This document shows, in pieces, positions 16,905 to 26,239 of a DNA stretch of 31,737 bases (the first letter of the stretch is position 1; each line of letters opens with the position of its first letter). A program made the translations under genes and the position numbers. The stretch spans positions 1 to 31,737 of the forward strand of contig SFEK01000003.1 of NCBI GenBank assembly GCA_004557285.1, in the 5' to 3' direction. Under the pieces are notes generated by a model. The model was not told where the DNA came from. It was given only the letters and a program-made list of their open reading frames with translations, and did no database searches. The DNA comes from Bacteroidales bacterium (GTDB lineage: Bacteria; Bacteroidota; Bacteroidia; Bacteroidales; Bacteroidaceae).

Positions 16905-16919
16905 GCATGACCATCATGC
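16905..16919 (+). other. Small hairpin between the GH137-GH2 gene and the LacZ-type GH2 gene
   Basis: GCATGA (16905-16910) and TCATGC (16914-16919) form a perfect 6-bp inverted repeat with a 3-nt loop in the 65-nt gap. No T-run follows. It is short enough to be chance, but it is the third intercistronic hairpin of this operon. Confidence 0.35.
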
Positions 16920-16955
16920 CACCGCACAGCAAGACAAAACAATCCAGATAAAGAC

Positions 16956-19900
16956 ATGCAGAATATCACAAGACATATCATCAAGATGCGCAGACTTCTT
17001 TCGGCCACAGCCATGCTTCTTCCCGTTGCGGGTTGTGCCACTTCAGCGCAGCTCAGGGCAAGGGCCATCGCCGACACCCCATCAGCCCTTCATCACGATT
17101 GGGAAGACCAGTATGTGTTGTCGAAGAACAGGGAGGCGGCAAGGGCTTCGTTCTTTCCCTATCGGGAAGTCAAGGGAGACAGAGTGATGTCGCTCGACGG
17201 CCAATGGAAGTTCCATTGGACACTCACGCCCGATGAACAGCCTGAGGATTTCTTCTCCACCAGCTTCGATGACAGTTCGTGGACACGGTTTGACGTTCCC
17301 GGCGACTGGGAGATGAACGGCTACGGCACCCCGATATACAGCAGTTCGGGCTATACATTCAAGATAGATCCACCATTCGTCATGAAGGAGCCCAAGAAGA
17401 AATACACCGCCTATATCGAGCGCAACCCCACGGGATGCTACCGCCGCACCTTCACCCTGCCAGCAGCATGGGCAGACAACGAGGTTTATGTTCACTTCGG
17501 AGCTGTGGCCAGCGCATTCTATGTGTATGTCAACGGTCAGGAAGTGGGCTATTCTCAAGGAAGCATGGAACCTGCCGAATTTCGGCTCACACCCTACCTG
17601 CACGGCGGAGAAAACAGCATTGCGCTCAAAGTGCTGAAATATTCCGACGGCAGTTATCTTGAAGACCAAGACATGTGGCGTTTCGGAGGTATACACCGCA
17701 GCATCTGTCTGTATGCCACACCGCCCATCCGCATTCGCGACTTCGGTGTGCGCACCCTTCTCGACGACGACTACAACAACGCCACCATTGTCATACACCC
17801 CGAACTGTCGGTGATTGAAGGACAGCGGGGCGAGGGTTACCGTGTGGAAGCCATGCTGTATGACGCACAGGGACAAGCCGTGCTCGACAGCATATTATGG
17901 CAGGATGCAGCCACCATGCTCAATCTCGACCACAAAGGCAAGATCATGAACCAGCGCAACCCCCAACGTGGCTACGCCCAATATGGATGGATGAGCGCCG
18001 AAGTGAAGAGCCCGGCCAAATGGACGGCAGAGACACCTTATTTATATACGTTGCACCTGAAACTCGTCGATGCCTCGGGCAACACCATTGAACAGGTGGA
18101 AACCCAGGTGGGATTCCGCCGATTGGACATCAAAGACGGACGTTTTCTCGTCAATGGCAAAGCGGTGCGCCTGCGTGGTGTCAACCGTCATGAAATGGAC
18201 CCTGTTACGGGCAAGGTAGTGACCGAAGAACAGATGCTGCGCGACATCATGTTGCTTAAACAATGCAATATCAATGCCGTGCGCACCAGCCACTATCCCA
18301 ACGACCCCAGGTGGTATGAGTTGTGCGACAAATATGGTATCTACATCATGGACGAAGCCGATATCGAGGAACACGGACTGCGTGGCACACTGGCCAGCGA
18401 CCCCTCATGGGCTGGTGCCTTCATGGACAGGACCCAACGCATGGTGATACGCGACCGCAACCACCCCTGCGTGGTATTCTGGTCATTGGGCAACGAGTCG
18501 GGATGGGGCCCCAACTTTGCCGCCACAGGCGCATGGATCAAGGAATACGACCCCACACGCTTCATCCATTACGAAGGGGCACAGGGGGCCGACAGCAAAG
18601 ACCCATCGACCGTCGATGTCGTCAGTCGTTTCTACCCCCGTGTCAAGGGCGAGTATCTCAACCCCGGTGTCAAAGACAACAATATGGAACGCCCCGAAAA
18701 CGCACGTTGGGAACGTTTGCTCGCCATTGCTGAGAAGACCAACGACAACCGCCCCGTGTTGACCAGCGAATATGCCCACGCCATGGGCAACGCCTTAGGC
18801 AATTTCAAGGAATACTGGGATGAGATTTACAGCAACCCACGCATGCTGGGAGGCTTCATCTGGGAATGGGCAGATGGCGGTATCTACAAGAAGCGTGAGG
18901 ATGGCAAGACCATGGTGGCCTATGGTGGCGACTTTGGCGACGTGCCCAACCTTGGTGCTTTCTGCGTCAAGGGCATCGTCACGTCCAACCGTGAGACAAC
19001 ACCCAAATACTTGGAGGTGAAACAGGTGTATGCTCCGGTGCAGGTGACATGGGACGGGCAGGCTATCCGTCTGGAGAAACGTGACGACCATACCAACCTG
19101 GAACTCTACAACGTGATATGGAACATCACGGAAAACGGCAAGACCACCAAGCATGGACAGGGTGCAGGCCTCTCAGCAATACCCGTCAAATGGGCCACCG
19201 TTGACCAATCCGCCAATGTCAAAGACATTCGTCTCAATGTGTCGGTCGTGCTCAAGCAAGCACAGTCATGGGCAGAGGCCGGCCATGAAATATGCAACAA
19301 ACAGTTTACCATAGCCGACGGCATGGACAAAGCGTTCAAGGCCAAGCCACTGGCCAAGGGAAAACAGACCGATGAAACGGCCATTGGCCAATGGATGAAC
19401 ATGGTGCTGCCGCATTTCTTCCGCGCACCAACCGACAACGACCGTGGATTTGGCAACTGGATAGCCAAAGACTGGAAGAACAGTGGCCTCGACTCTGCAA
19501 CGGTGGAAACCGTGCAGCCCCTCACCACACAGCGCAACGACGACGGCACCGTGACAGCCACCATGACTGTGGTCAACAGATATGCCAAGGGCGAGATGGC
19601 CACCGCCTATAGCTGCACCATGGACAGTCAGGGCAACGTGGACTTCCAGGCCACCTACACGCCAAGCGGCGAACTTCCTCCGCTGCCCTGTATGGGCAAT
19701 ACCTTTACATTGCCCAAACAGTTCACCAGGGTTGAATGGTATGGCATGGGGCCCTACGACACCTATCCCGACCGTCTTGAGGCTGCTCATATCGGACTAT
19801 GGTCGTCAACCGTTGACCAGCAATATGTGCATTATCCACGCCCGCAAGACAGTGGCAACCACCAGCAGACCGTGATGGTAAAACTCACCGACAACAAAGG

Positions 19901-20147
19901 CAAGGGATGGATGATTACTGCTGAAGACGGACAACACTTCAGTTTCTCGGCACTTCCCTACTCCATTGCCCAACTGTCAACAACGGCTCACGACTGCGAC
20001 CTTGTGGCAGAAGACAATGTCTATCTCAACATCGATGCCGCCGTCATGGGCATTGGAAACAGCAGCTGCGGTCCTGGTGTACTGAGCCAATACGCCATTG
20101 CCCAAAAGCCACATACACTTCATCTGCGATTTACGAAATTAAAATAA
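16956..20147 (+). CDS. LacZ-type GH2 lipoprotein, probable beta-galactosidase of RG-II chain B
   Basis: This 1063-residue protein starts with a lipoprotein signal: hydrophobic ATAMLLPVAG followed by C27 in a VAGC lipobox, so it is anchored to a membrane after export. The ATG at 16986 would also work as start. Domains follow the LacZ order: jelly roll with SLDGQWKFHW, two Ig-like domains, TIM barrel with E514 acid/base (LGNESGWG) and E605 nucleophile (TSEYAHAMGN), and a C-terminal Bgal-small domain (YGMGPYDTYPDR). In RG-II loci such GH2 enzymes remove beta-D-galactose (BT0993) or alpha-L-arabinopyranose (BT0983). Full length and position beside a second GH2 in BT0996-0993-0992 order favour the beta-galactosidase, but GH2 specificity cannot be settled by sequence alone. 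The next gene begins 9 nt after its stop. Confidence 0.82.
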   Translation: MQNITRHIIKMRRLLSATAMLLPVAGCATSAQLRARAIADTPSALHHDWEDQYVLSKNREAARASFFPYREVKGDRVMSLDGQWKFHWTLTPDEQPEDFFSTSFDDSSWTRFDVPGDWEMNGYGTPIYSSSGYTFKIDPPFVMKEPKKKYTAYIERNPTGCYRRTFTLPAAWADNEVYVHFGAVASAFYVYVNGQEVGYSQGSMEPAEFRLTPYLHGGENSIALKVLKYSDGSYLEDQDMWRFGGIHRSICLYATPPIRIRDFGVRTLLDDDYNNATIVIHPELSVIEGQRGEGYRVEAMLYDAQGQAVLDSILWQDAATMLNLDHKGKIMNQRNPQRGYAQYGWMSAEVKSPAKWTAETPYLYTLHLKLVDASGNTIEQVETQVGFRRLDIKDGRFLVNGKAVRLRGVNRHEMDPVTGKVVTEEQMLRDIMLLKQCNINAVRTSHYPNDPRWYELCDKYGIYIMDEADIEEHGLRGTLASDPSWAGAFMDRTQRMVIRDRNHPCVVFWSLGNESGWGPNFAATGAWIKEYDPTRFIHYEGAQGADSKDPSTVDVVSRFYPRVKGEYLNPGVKDNNMERPENARWERLLAIAEKTNDNRPVLTSEYAHAMGNALGNFKEYWDEIYSNPRMLGGFIWEWADGGIYKKREDGKTMVAYGGDFGDVPNLGAFCVKGIVTSNRETTPKYLEVKQVYAPVQVTWDGQAIRLEKRDDHTNLELYNVIWNITENGKTTKHGQGAGLSAIPVKWATVDQSANVKDIRLNVSVVLKQAQSWAEAGHEICNKQFTIADGMDKAFKAKPLAKGKQTDETAIGQWMNMVLPHFFRAPTDNDRGFGNWIAKDWKNSGLDSATVETVQPLTTQRNDDGTVTATMTVVNRYAKGEMATAYSCTMDSQGNVDFQATYTPSGELPPLPCMGNTFTLPKQFTRVEWYGMGPYDTYPDRLEAAHIGLWSSTVDQQYVHYPRPQDSGNHQQTVMVKLTDNKGKGWMITAEDGQHFSFSALPYSIAQLSTTAHDCDLVAEDNVYLNIDAAVMGIGNSSCGPGVLSQYAIAQKPHTLHLRFTKLK

Positions 20148-20156
20148 CATGAAAAT

Positions 20157-23042
20157 ATGAAGAAACTACTTTCCACCTTACTTCTGGCACTTCCTGCCAT
20201 GACAGGAATGCTGGCACAAGACGATGTTTACACCCACAGGCAGTATCTGAGCGGTACTGGCAGCGACGACATGGTACAATGGGATTTCCAATGCACCGGC
20301 GGCAACAATTCGGGTAAATGGACAAAAATCGGCGTTCCCTCTTGCTGGGAACTGCAGGGCTTCGGCACCTACCAGTATGGCATGAAGTTCTATGGCAAAG
20401 CCTTCCCCGACGGCATTGCCGATGAGCAGGGCATGTACAAATATGAGTTCACCCTGCCCAAGGAATGGGAAAACCATCACATCGACTTGGTGTTCGAGGG
20501 TTCGATGACCGACACCAAAGTGCAAATCAACAAGCGCAAGGCAGGTGCCGTGCATCAGGGAGCCTTCTACCGTTTCACCTTCGACGTGACCGACCGTGTG
20601 TTCTTCGGCAACAAGAAAAACCTGCTGGAGGTGACGGTCAGCAAAGAGAGCGAGAATGCAGGTGTGAACCTTGCCGAACGCCGTGCCGACTACTGGAACT
20701 TCGGCGGCATATTCCGCCCGGTGTTCATCGTGTGCAAACCTGCCTTCAACATTGAGCGCACAGCCATCGACGCCAAGGCCGACGGCACATTCAACGCCTA
20801 TGTGCTTATCAACCATGTGCTGGAGGGTGCCAAGGTGCGCACGCTCATCACCGACATGAACGGCAAGAAAGTGGCCGAACAAACCACCGACGTGCGCAAG
20901 GGCAGCGACCATGCCGACATCAGTTTCAAGGTCAACAATCCCCAATTGTGGACTGCCGAAACACCCAACCGTTACAAGGTGGAATTTGCATTGATCGACA
21001 ACAAGGGCAAGACCTTGCACATCGAGAAAGACAAATTCGGTTTCCGCACCATTGAAACCCGTTACAACGACGGACTGTATATCAACGGCAAAAAGGTGAA
21101 TATCCGCGGTGTCAACCGCCACAGCTTCTGGCCCGAAAGCGGACGCACCCTCAACAAGACACTCAACATTGAGGACGTGAAACTCATCAAGAGCATGAAC
21201 ATGAACTCCGTGCGCCTCTCCCACTATCCTGCAGACCCCGAATTCTATGATGCCTGCGACAGTCTTGGCCTTTATGTCATGAGCGAACTGAGCGGATGGC
21301 ACGGTCACCACGAAACCATCAACGGACAGAAACTGGTGAAGGAGATGGTGACACGCGACGTGAACCACCCCTCCATCATCTGGTGGAGCAACGGCAACGA
21401 AAAGGGATGGAACGACGAACTGAACGACGAGTTCCACAAATGGGACATCCAGAAACGCCCCGTGCTACATCCGCAGGGCAACTTCGGCGGCTACGAGACC
21501 ATGCACTACCGCTCCTACGGCGAAAGCCAGGAACACATGCGCCGACCGGAGATATTCATGCCCACAGAGTTTCTGCATGCCCTCTATGATGGCGGTGCTG
21601 GTGCCGGACTGTACGACTATTGGGAAATGATGCGCACCTGGCCGCGCTGTGCAGGCGGTTTCATCTGGGCATATGCCGACGAGGGTGTGGTGCGCGTGGA
21701 TATGAACAACATGATCGACAACGTGGGCAACTATGGTGCCGACGGCATTGTAGGTCCTCACCACGAGAAAGAGGGCAGCTACTACACCGTGAAACAGGTG
21801 TGGAGCCCTGTGCAGGTGACATTGGGTGGGCAGAACGAAAAACTGCTACTGCCTGATGGAGGCTGCTCGCAGACCTATCCGAACTGCGGTTTCGAGGGTG
21901 GCAACATCATCGTGGAAAACCGCTACGACTTCCTGTCACTCAAAGGGGTGCGCTTCGACTATTCATTCGTGAAATACGAGGGGAGCAACACCAAGACTAT
22001 AGTTTCCAAGACCGTCAACGGCCTGGATGTGGCTCCTGGAGCAAAGGGAGAAATCCAGGTGGGTGCCGCCCCTGCCGATGCAGAGGCTTTGGTGGTCAAG
22101 GCCACCGACAACACCGGCATGGAGATTTTCACCTGGGTATTCAAGATGCAGGACACACGCCACGACATCATGGTGAAAAACGAAAACCGCATGCGCAAGC
22201 CGTGTCCTACCTATAATAATGGTATAGTTACGGCCTACAACACCACATTTACCTTCTCCACCACCGACGGCACCCTGCAGCAGGTGGTTACACCTAAGGG
22301 TACCTATAAGTTTGGCAACGGTCCACGCTTCTTCGCCTATCGCAGGGCCGACCGCTCTTTCGACCAGTTCTACAACCATGACGACAAAGAGGCGGAGAAG
22401 AAGAAAACCACCTATACCGCCTACGATGAACAGGGCAAATTCAGCCAACTGTCAGCACGACAGGGCGAGAACGACACCCTCATCGTGACTGCCGAATACA
22501 AATTGGGCTCGTTGGAAAAGGCCGAATGGCACATTGCCCCCAACGGAACAGCAAGACTGGTATATACCTACCATTTCAACGGTGTGGTCGATCTCATGGG
22601 CATTCAGTTCGACTTCCCCGAAGACAAGGTTGTCAACAAACAGTGGTTAGGCTTTGGTCCCTACCGCGTTTGGAAAAACCGTCTGCATGGACCGCAGTTG
22701 GGCGTATGGAGCAACGACTATAACGACCCCATTCCTGGCGAGAGTTTCGAATATCCCGAATTCAAGGGCTACTTTGCCGGCGTGCAATGGATGAAGCTGG
22801 GCACCACCGTGGGCACCATCACCATGAAGCCAGGAACCGACAGCGAATATGTAGGCGTTTATCAGCCACAAGACGGCCGCGACCAGCTGCTATACACCTT
22901 CCCCGAGACAGGCATCAGCTTCATGCAAGTGATACCTGCCGTGCGCAACAAGGTGAACACCACCGACCTCAACGGACCTTCGGCCCAGGCCGTATGGGCC
23001 AACGGAAAGCACACGGGTGAAGTAACATTCAATTTTGAGTAA
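20157..23042 (+). CDS. GH2 glycoside hydrolase, probable beta-D-galacturonidase of RG-II chain A
   Basis: The 961-residue protein has a cleavable signal peptide (MKKLLSTLLLALPAMTGMLAQ). A GH2 jelly roll contains WTKIGVPSCWELQGFGTYQYG. An Ig-like domain and a TIM barrel follow, with NIRGVNRHSFWPE, acid/base E415 (NGNEKGWN) and nucleophile E471 (PTEFLHALYD). The C-terminal region has GFGPYRVWKNRLHG, a divergent Bgal-small-like segment. The active site differs from the LacZ-type neighbour: GNEK instead of GNES and TEFLHA instead of SEYAHA, consistent with another substrate. By gene order it corresponds to BT0992, which removes beta-GalA from chain A rhamnose. It is packed between genes 9 nt upstream and 2 nt downstream, so it is surely cotranscribed. 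Confidence 0.8.
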   Translation: MKKLLSTLLLALPAMTGMLAQDDVYTHRQYLSGTGSDDMVQWDFQCTGGNNSGKWTKIGVPSCWELQGFGTYQYGMKFYGKAFPDGIADEQGMYKYEFTLPKEWENHHIDLVFEGSMTDTKVQINKRKAGAVHQGAFYRFTFDVTDRVFFGNKKNLLEVTVSKESENAGVNLAERRADYWNFGGIFRPVFIVCKPAFNIERTAIDAKADGTFNAYVLINHVLEGAKVRTLITDMNGKKVAEQTTDVRKGSDHADISFKVNNPQLWTAETPNRYKVEFALIDNKGKTLHIEKDKFGFRTIETRYNDGLYINGKKVNIRGVNRHSFWPESGRTLNKTLNIEDVKLIKSMNMNSVRLSHYPADPEFYDACDSLGLYVMSELSGWHGHHETINGQKLVKEMVTRDVNHPSIIWWSNGNEKGWNDELNDEFHKWDIQKRPVLHPQGNFGGYETMHYRSYGESQEHMRRPEIFMPTEFLHALYDGGAGAGLYDYWEMMRTWPRCAGGFIWAYADEGVVRVDMNNMIDNVGNYGADGIVGPHHEKEGSYYTVKQVWSPVQVTLGGQNEKLLLPDGGCSQTYPNCGFEGGNIIVENRYDFLSLKGVRFDYSFVKYEGSNTKTIVSKTVNGLDVAPGAKGEIQVGAAPADAEALVVKATDNTGMEIFTWVFKMQDTRHDIMVKNENRMRKPCPTYNNGIVTAYNTTFTFSTTDGTLQQVVTPKGTYKFGNGPRFFAYRRADRSFDQFYNHDDKEAEKKKTTYTAYDEQGKFSQLSARQGENDTLIVTAEYKLGSLEKAEWHIAPNGTARLVYTYHFNGVVDLMGIQFDFPEDKVVNKQWLGFGPYRVWKNRLHGPQLGVWSNDYNDPIPGESFEYPEFKGYFAGVQWMKLGTTVGTITMKPGTDSEYVGVYQPQDGRDQLLYTFPETGISFMQVIPAVRNKVNTTDLNGPSAQAVWANGKHTGEVTFNFE

Positions 23043-23044
23043 AC

Positions 23045-26000
23045 ATGAGAAAAGCTATCGTCACCAGCATGTTCTGTGCCTTGAGTGTGCAGACATATGC
23101 ACAACCTACCATTCAGGGGAACACCCCTGAATGGTATCAACGTTTCACGACACCACCTGAAGAAACACAACCGTGGACCTTCTGGTATTGGATGTATGGC
23201 TGCGTGAGCGACGAGGGCATCCGCCTCGACCTTCAGGCCATGCACGACACCGGTATTGCAGGCTTCTATCTGATGCCCATCAAAGACACCACCGACGGTA
23301 AGCAATATGGTGGCACAGCCAGCCAGTTGACGGCTGAATGGTGGAAACGCATGGACACCGTGTTCCAGGTTGCCGACAGTCTTCACCTGCAGATGGGCAT
23401 CCATTTCTCCGACGGCTTCGCCCTTGGAGGCGGTCCTTGGATCACGCCCGAAGAATCCATGCAGCGTGTGGTTTGGTCAGACACCATTGTCAATGGCGGC
23501 AAGCAGCAGCTCACCCTTGCCCTGCCTACCCACAAGGAGAACTATTACCAGGACATTGCGCTGTATGCCTACCCTGCCACATACGAAGACCACCGCAAGC
23601 CACAGTCATCGGTGACATTTCCGTTCAAGTCGTCATCCCCCTGCGACATCATCATGTCCTATGATGCCCCCTACACGCTGCGCAGTGTTAAGATAGTGAC
23701 CGGTGGCAACAACTATCAGGCCCACCGTTTCAAGGTGTATGCCTCAGACAACGGCACCGACTACCGTTTTGTGAGAGAAATCAGTCCTGCCCGGCAGGGA
23801 TGGCAAAACACCGATGCCTACGCCACCTATGCCATACCGGCCACTACGGCACGCTATTTCAAGTTTCATTGGACTCCCGAGGGCAGCGACCCCGGGGCCG
23901 AGGATATGGATGCCGCCAAGTGGAAACCCAACCTGAAGATTGGTGGTATCATCATGGGCAGCGAACCCGTGATTGACGGCTACGAAGGCAAATCAGGTGC
24001 CGTGTGGCGCGTGTCTGCCCGTTACCCTGTTGCCGACAATGAATGTATTGATCCACAGCAAATCATCAACCTCAGCGAACAGTTGACTGCTGCGGTGTCG
24101 ACGGGCACACCACTCACCGTCAACCTGCCCAAAGGACGCTGGCACCTGCTGCGCATGGGACACACGACCACCGGCCACACCAACGCCACAGGTGGTGGCG
24201 GCAAAGGCCTGGAATGCGACAAATTCTCCCGAGAGGCCATCAGGAAACAGTTTGACCACTGGTTTGCCACGATATACCGACATGCGCCACAAGATGTGGC
24301 AAAGCGTGTGCTCACCCGTCTGCATGTGGACAGCTGGGAGTGCGGAAGCCAAAACTGGAACCGAGATTTTGCCGCGGCCTTCAAGGCACGCCGTGGCTAT
24401 GACCTCATGCCCTGGCTTCCTCTGTATGCCGGTGTACCCATGGCATCATCCGACCAGTCAGACCAGGTGTTGCGCGACATCCGTCTCACCATTGCCGAAC
24501 TCATCAACGAGGTGTTCTTCAGCGAGATGGAGACATTGGGCAAGGCCTATGGTTGTCGTCTGTCGTGCGAATGTGTCGCACCCACTATGGTCAGCGACGG
24601 TCTGCTGCATTATCAGCACGCCGACTATCCCATGGGCGAATTCTGGCTCAACAGTCCTACCCACGACAAGCCCAACGACATGCTCGATGCCATCAGCGGT
24701 GCCCACATCTATGGCAAGAACATCATCCAGGCCGAAGGGTTCACCGAAGTAAGGGGCACCTGGGACGAACATCCCGCCATGCTCAAGCCGCTGCTCGACC
24801 GCAACTATTGCATGGGCATCAACAGCATCGTGTTCCATGTCAACACCCATAACCCGTGGACCGACCGTGCGCCTGGAATGACGCTCGACGGCATCGGCAC
24901 GTTCATGCAGCGCGACAACACCTGGTGGAACGAGATGCAGGCTTTTAACACCTACATCCGTCGCTGCCAATCGCTGTTGCAGTATGGCCGTCCTGTGGTT
25001 GACCTGGCCGTATATACAGGCGACGAGACGCCACGCCGCTCCATCCTGCCCGAAAGACTGGTCAACACCCTACCCGGACTCTATGACCCGCAGAAGATTG
25101 AATGGGAGAAGGCGCGTCTGGCCAATGTGGGACAGCCCTTGGAGGTAAGTCCTGTGGGAGTCACCCACACCGCCAACATGACCAAGGCCGACACCTGGCT
25201 CAATCCTCTGCAAGGCTATCAATATGACTCTTTTAACCACGACGTGCTGGCACAGTCTCGGGTGGAAAACAAGGAACTGGTAACTCCCGGCGGGACAAGA
25301 TACCGCGCATTGGTCATTCCGCAGGAGCGCAAGATGAACCCCAACCGCATCATTGGGTGCTGGCCACTCATCGACCGTCTGGAGGCTCAAGGGCTTCCGG
25401 TCATCCGCTCGCCATGGACGGAGCCTGACCTCTCGTCTATTCACATTCCCCGCGACATAACCCTGCCCGACGGCGTGGCCTATACACACCGCCAGAGTGA
25501 CGGTTGCGACATCTATTTCGTAAGCAACCAGACTGCAGACAAGTTGTGTTTCGTGCCCGAAATCAGAACAAAGGGTGCATACCGCTACATCGCCGATCCC
25601 ATGGACGGCAGCATCAGAAGCATGGAAGGCGAGATAACCCTCCATCCATACGCTTCGGCCTTCATCGTCATCACCCAACAGGCACTGGACAACAGTTGTC
25701 TGGAAAATGTCGATGGCACCCAGCTCATGCCACAACCCCTGACATTCAACAAACCTTGGAAGGTGGAGTTTGAGAAAAACGGCGAGACCGTCACAGCCGA
25801 ACAACTGTTCGACTGGTCTTCTCACGACCGTGCTGCCGTGAAATATTATTCAGGCCACGCCACCTACACCAATACCTTCAAGTTCAAGGAAAAGGATTAC
25901 GACCGTGTGATGCTCGACCTTGGAAGGGTGGAAAACATTGCCACCGTATATGTGAACGACATCCCCTGCGGCACCACATGGATGGCTCCCTATCAGGTGG

Positions 26001-26194
26001 ATATCACCAAGGCCATCAAGAAAGGCAACAACCAGCTGAAGATTGTGGTGGTGAACACTTGGGCCAATGCCTTGCAGGGCAACGACGAGGGCAACCCACC
26101 ATTCCCCGGCATCTGGACCAACGGCAAATACCGCCGTGCCGACAAGACTTTGCTGCCCGCAGGCCTACTTGGCCCTGTGCAACTGTTGAAATAA
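23045..26194 (+). CDS. GH106 alpha-L-rhamnosidase
   Basis: This 1049-residue protein has a short signal peptide (MRKAIVTSMFCALSVQTYAQ) and a GH106 architecture. The TIM barrel start is seen in the PWTFWYWMYGCVSDEGIRLDL stretch, discoidin-like beta domains are inserted (about 180-300), the barrel resumes, and a C-terminal GH2-like jelly roll follows (LDLGRVENIATVYVNDIPCG). E432 (VDSWECG), E532 (PMGEFW) and E564 (QAEGFTEV) have exactly the spacing I recall for E461, E561 and E593 of BT0986, the RG-II GH106, where they bind calcium or catalyse. GH106 inverts alpha-L-rhamnosides; BT0986 removes the chain B rhamnose exposed after arabinofuranose is taken off by GH137. Its start is 2 nt after the GH2 stop. 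Confidence 0.9.
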   Translation: MRKAIVTSMFCALSVQTYAQPTIQGNTPEWYQRFTTPPEETQPWTFWYWMYGCVSDEGIRLDLQAMHDTGIAGFYLMPIKDTTDGKQYGGTASQLTAEWWKRMDTVFQVADSLHLQMGIHFSDGFALGGGPWITPEESMQRVVWSDTIVNGGKQQLTLALPTHKENYYQDIALYAYPATYEDHRKPQSSVTFPFKSSSPCDIIMSYDAPYTLRSVKIVTGGNNYQAHRFKVYASDNGTDYRFVREISPARQGWQNTDAYATYAIPATTARYFKFHWTPEGSDPGAEDMDAAKWKPNLKIGGIIMGSEPVIDGYEGKSGAVWRVSARYPVADNECIDPQQIINLSEQLTAAVSTGTPLTVNLPKGRWHLLRMGHTTTGHTNATGGGGKGLECDKFSREAIRKQFDHWFATIYRHAPQDVAKRVLTRLHVDSWECGSQNWNRDFAAAFKARRGYDLMPWLPLYAGVPMASSDQSDQVLRDIRLTIAELINEVFFSEMETLGKAYGCRLSCECVAPTMVSDGLLHYQHADYPMGEFWLNSPTHDKPNDMLDAISGAHIYGKNIIQAEGFTEVRGTWDEHPAMLKPLLDRNYCMGINSIVFHVNTHNPWTDRAPGMTLDGIGTFMQRDNTWWNEMQAFNTYIRRCQSLLQYGRPVVDLAVYTGDETPRRSILPERLVNTLPGLYDPQKIEWEKARLANVGQPLEVSPVGVTHTANMTKADTWLNPLQGYQYDSFNHDVLAQSRVENKELVTPGGTRYRALVIPQERKMNPNRIIGCWPLIDRLEAQGLPVIRSPWTEPDLSSIHIPRDITLPDGVAYTHRQSDGCDIYFVSNQTADKLCFVPEIRTKGAYRYIADPMDGSIRSMEGEITLHPYASAFIVITQQALDNSCLENVDGTQLMPQPLTFNKPWKVEFEKNGETVTAEQLFDWSSHDRAAVKYYSGHATYTNTFKFKEKDYDRVMLDLGRVENIATVYVNDIPCGTTWMAPYQVDITKAIKKGNNQLKIVVVNTWANALQGNDEGNPPFPGIWTNGKYRRADKTLLPAGLLGPVQLLK

Positions 26195-26239
26195 CAAGAA
26201 CGACAATAAATCAACTGATTACTAAAACATCATAGAAAT

